Positions 61,896 to 64,000 of a DNA stretch of 64,000 nt are shown here, one piece after another (within the stretch, counting starts at the first letter, position 1; every line of letters starts with the position of its first letter). This stretch comes from Lethocerus indicus (Eukaryota > Arthropoda > Insecta > Hemiptera > Belostomatidae), in contig JACDQD010000002.1 of the NCBI GenBank assembly GCA_019843655.1, forward strand, positions 10,113,893 through 10,177,892, in the 5' to 3' direction. The notes beneath the pieces were generated by a model that had not been told where the DNA came from, ran no database searches, and saw only the letters and a list, made by a program, of their open reading frames with translations. The position numbers and the translations under genes are program-made.

Positions 61896-63159
61896 ATCTG
61901 AGTTACTTTTGAGTGAGAATTCTGCTCAATGATCTTCATGATTTGCCAATCATGCTGAATCAAACCCCATTTTTAACTAAAAATAAGCATCACAAAATAT
62001 TTTTTGTACTTTTTTGTTGTGTTAGTTTATACTTTCTACTAATGGTGCTACTACATTGAACTCTACGTGTAAATTGTAAGATTTCTAATACAGATATCTG
62101 TTATTACTAATTAATTTCAATCTTCTTGAGATTTTTGCATTCCCTAAATTTTTACAGGATTGATAATTTTAGCAAAAATTTTGGATGTGTTATTGAAATG
62201 TAGTGTGTTTTAATTCAATTTTTCTGTAGTTATTTTAATCATATATATGAGTCATTTGCAAAAATCTATTTTAAAATTCTTAATATTTACATCTAAATGA
62301 AATGTATATTTTGTTGCTATGTTGGAATGTTGTATACAGACATTGTCTGAAGTGCCTTTGCCAATGAAAATTTATAAGATGATTACAGTAAATGTTTTTC
62401 TTTTTTAATAACTTTCCTTCCTTGTTATTCATTTTCTCCTCAAAAAACACAATGGTATCAACTTAATTCTCGTTTAACAAACTTTATATCAATAAAACTA
62501 TCATGTAATAACTATTCATATTATTGACACGTTTAGCTAAAATCAATATCAAGCTAAAAATCCTAATTTGGTATCTAGAGATCTTTTTTCTAATTTCATA
62601 TTTTTTCCAACAATGGCATTATCTATAACAGAGTAACTGGCATACATAGGGGAAAATGCATGAAAATTGAAATGGATTTCATGAACAGCCAATTTCACGT
62701 AGTAAGTTACAGTTGTACAGTCTTGACATTCATTAGCCATATTTTGAAACATTATTCTTACTGCATGAATATTTGAAATGAATTCCTATTAATACAAATG
62801 TATTGCCTAATAATAGTAAATGCGATTTTAAAAAATGGAATAAGAACACTGGGCCACGACATAGAATTATTTTTCAATAAATATGCACATATGCAAACGG
62901 ATTGGTTTGTATGTTAGTATAAGTAACATACCCTCCCAAGTACCGATCACTTACCCTAATAAACCTAGCACATAACATGTTTAAAGTAGTGTCCTCTTGT
63001 GCTGCACTCGTAAAGCAAAAAAAATGCAGTGACACGGTTTGCATTAACTTAATTGTCAAAAAATTAACCTATTGCATTTCAATATATTTCATTATTATAT
63101 TATTACATTTTATATTACGTGCCTATCTCTTTTTTTTAGATCACTTTCATATCATATTA
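61896..63159 (+). other. PDIA5 3' UTR and downstream DNA
   Basis: AT-rich, with poly(A) signal candidates at 62491 and near 62876. No open frame is recognised. The repeat array begins near 63160. Confidence 0.5.
62491..62496 (+). terminator. Candidate poly(A) signal of PDIA5
   Basis: This is a canonical AATAAA about 600 bases after the PDIA5 stop codon, in AT-rich sequence. The other clear one I noted is near 62876 (TTCAATAAATATG). The 600-bp UTR is plausible for a compact insect gene, but no cDNA end can be seen from the genome sequence. Confidence 0.35.
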
Positions 63160-63503
63160 ATATCTGTAGGGCCTATTTCATCATATAAACCAAAACAAAT
63201 ATCAATGGGCCCTATGTGGTCCCCTTACTATGGCCATAAATTATAATAACTTATATTCAGGCATGAATATTAAATTTGAGTACATGCAACTCGTGATACC
63301 TAAAGTTAAGTATTTGTGACACCCTTATGTCTGGCATAAAAAATATTCATTTTAGTACATGTCTGCTGTGTGTAGTGCGACTTTAGATCACCTTTATATA
63401 CATAATATGAGTAGTGTCTAGTTGACCATATAAATAAAAACCACTAACATCCATGGTACCTCAAAACCTTACTATGGCTATATAGTATAACAAAATTATT
63501 GTT

Positions 63504-63548
63504 GTAGATTTCGTGTGTTTCTGTCTCCTCTCTCTGGTTTGGTCTTTT
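63504..63548 (+). repeat. Dispersed repeat copy, 5' part only
   Basis: It has GTAGATTTCGTGTGTTTCTG, TCTCCTCTCTCTGGTTTGG, TCTTTTA, matching the first half of the family. The second half is replaced by the GTCACT tandem hairpin that follows directly. Confidence 0.6.
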
Positions 63549-63612
63549 ATCACTGTCACTGTCACTGTCACTTGTATTAGCTACTCAAGTGACAGTGACA
63601 GAGCAGTGACGA
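63549..63612. repeat. GTCACT/GTGACA tandem hairpin
   Basis: Three and a half copies of CACTGT lead into CACTTG (to 63574). An 11-base loop follows, then CAAGTGACAGTGACAG (63586-63601), a perfect 16-base complement of 63559-63574. The continuation GAGCAGTGACGATGCC recurs in part at the window end (63975-64000: GTGACAGTGACAGTGCAGTG). Confidence 0.7.
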
Positions 63613-64000
63613 TGCCCGAAAAACAACCAAAGTGCCAAAAGTGATATCACATCGAAAAGTCATATCTGTCATAAAATAAACTTTAATGTTTGTATATATC
63701 CATTATATTATCTGAATATCAGTATAGGGCCTATTGCATCTCATAAACAAAAACCTATTTCCATGATCCCTAAACCTTACTATGTTCATAATAATATATG
63801 TGTGTGATGTGTAGTACACCTTTAATTTTTTTTTACATAATCTTCATATGATTAATGTCTAGTTGACCAGCTAAATAAAATAAATAAAAACCAATATACA
63901 TGTTCCGTAAACCTTACTAAGCCCATATAATATAATAAACTTATTTTCAGGCATTAATATAAAATTTGAGTACATGTGACAGTGACAGTGCAGTGAGGAT

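Larger units (their letters stand above)
63160..64000 (+). repeat. Diverged AT-rich repeat modules (satellite-like)
   Basis: Four related blocks carry CCTTACTATGGCCATA-type words (near 63218, 63466, 63773 and 63910). Surrounding them, several words recur: AGGGCCTATT(T/G)CAT (63169, 63725), TCTAGTTGACCA(T/G) (63417, 63859), ATAAATAAAAACC (63431, 63879) and TTCAGGCAT(G/T)AATATTAAATTTGAGTACATG-like segments (63257, 63947). Spacing is irregular (about 140-310 bases), so this is a decayed or nested array rather than a clean satellite. It runs off the window end. Confidence 0.6.

Noticed and set aside
1..64000. tRNA, rRNA and known microRNA genes
   Set aside because: I looked for T-loop GGTTCGAAT-type words with plausible acceptor stems and for familiar conserved miRNA seeds (let-7, miR-1, miR-9, miR-124, bantam) and found none convincing. 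A covariance search was not possible here.

Overview
The window is nuclear DNA from an insect. It is AT-rich, has GT-AG introns, a very low gene density, and many short transposon-derived repeats. Two protein genes can be read with confidence, both on the + strand. The first is the neuropeptide precursor gene short neuropeptide F (sNPF), with coding exons at 35356-35458 and 40877-41019 separated by a 5.4-kb intron. The second is a protein disulfide isomerase of the PDIA5 type, with ten coding exons spread over 57067-61895. The sNPF peptide core (NNNR-SPQ-xRLRF-amide) and the dense retroelement relics suggest a hemimetabolous insect. A hemipteran is my best guess, but this is inference from one short peptide.

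Layout. From 1 to about 35 kb there is no gene I can support. This stretch holds a weak reverse-transcriptase-like relic (about 1.43-1.54 kb), the 3' end of a decayed R1-clade-like LINE (14.26-14.57 kb), a facing pair of CA/TA and TA/TG microsatellites (20.75 and 21.04 kb), and a 5'-truncated Jockey-like LINE on the - strand (22.25-24.06 kb) whose reading frame survives except for four stops and a frameshift. It also holds a CCAAT inverted repeat (28.0 kb), a TTAA-bounded element (30.36-30.92 kb) and copies of a dispersed repeat family. The sNPF gene spans 35.35-41.02 kb. Its intron contains a 270-bp piggyBac-like miniature element (36771-37040) built from five tandem 44-bp units.

From 41 to 57 kb is a second gene-poor stretch. 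It contains a 22-bp palindrome, a hAT-like miniature element (47.59-47.78 kb), a second R1-like LINE fragment on the - strand (48.96-49.68 kb), a near-perfect 141-bp hairpin (52.24-52.38 kb) and a fold-back element with long inverted arms (54.43-54.91 kb). PDIA5 and its 3' UTR fill 57.0 to about 62.5 kb. The window closes in an AT-rich array of diverged repeat modules with GTGACA hairpins (63.16-64.0 kb).

The two genes have unrelated roles: a secreted RF-amide peptide and an ER-resident oxidoreductase. Nothing suggests they work together. I found no operon, CRISPR array, rRNA, tRNA or coherent new system. The most unusual items are the tandem-unit TTAA element, the self-complementary repeat copy with a hammerhead-like word pattern, the Leu-to-Val change in the sNPF core, and the additional C-terminal thioredoxin domain of PDIA5.
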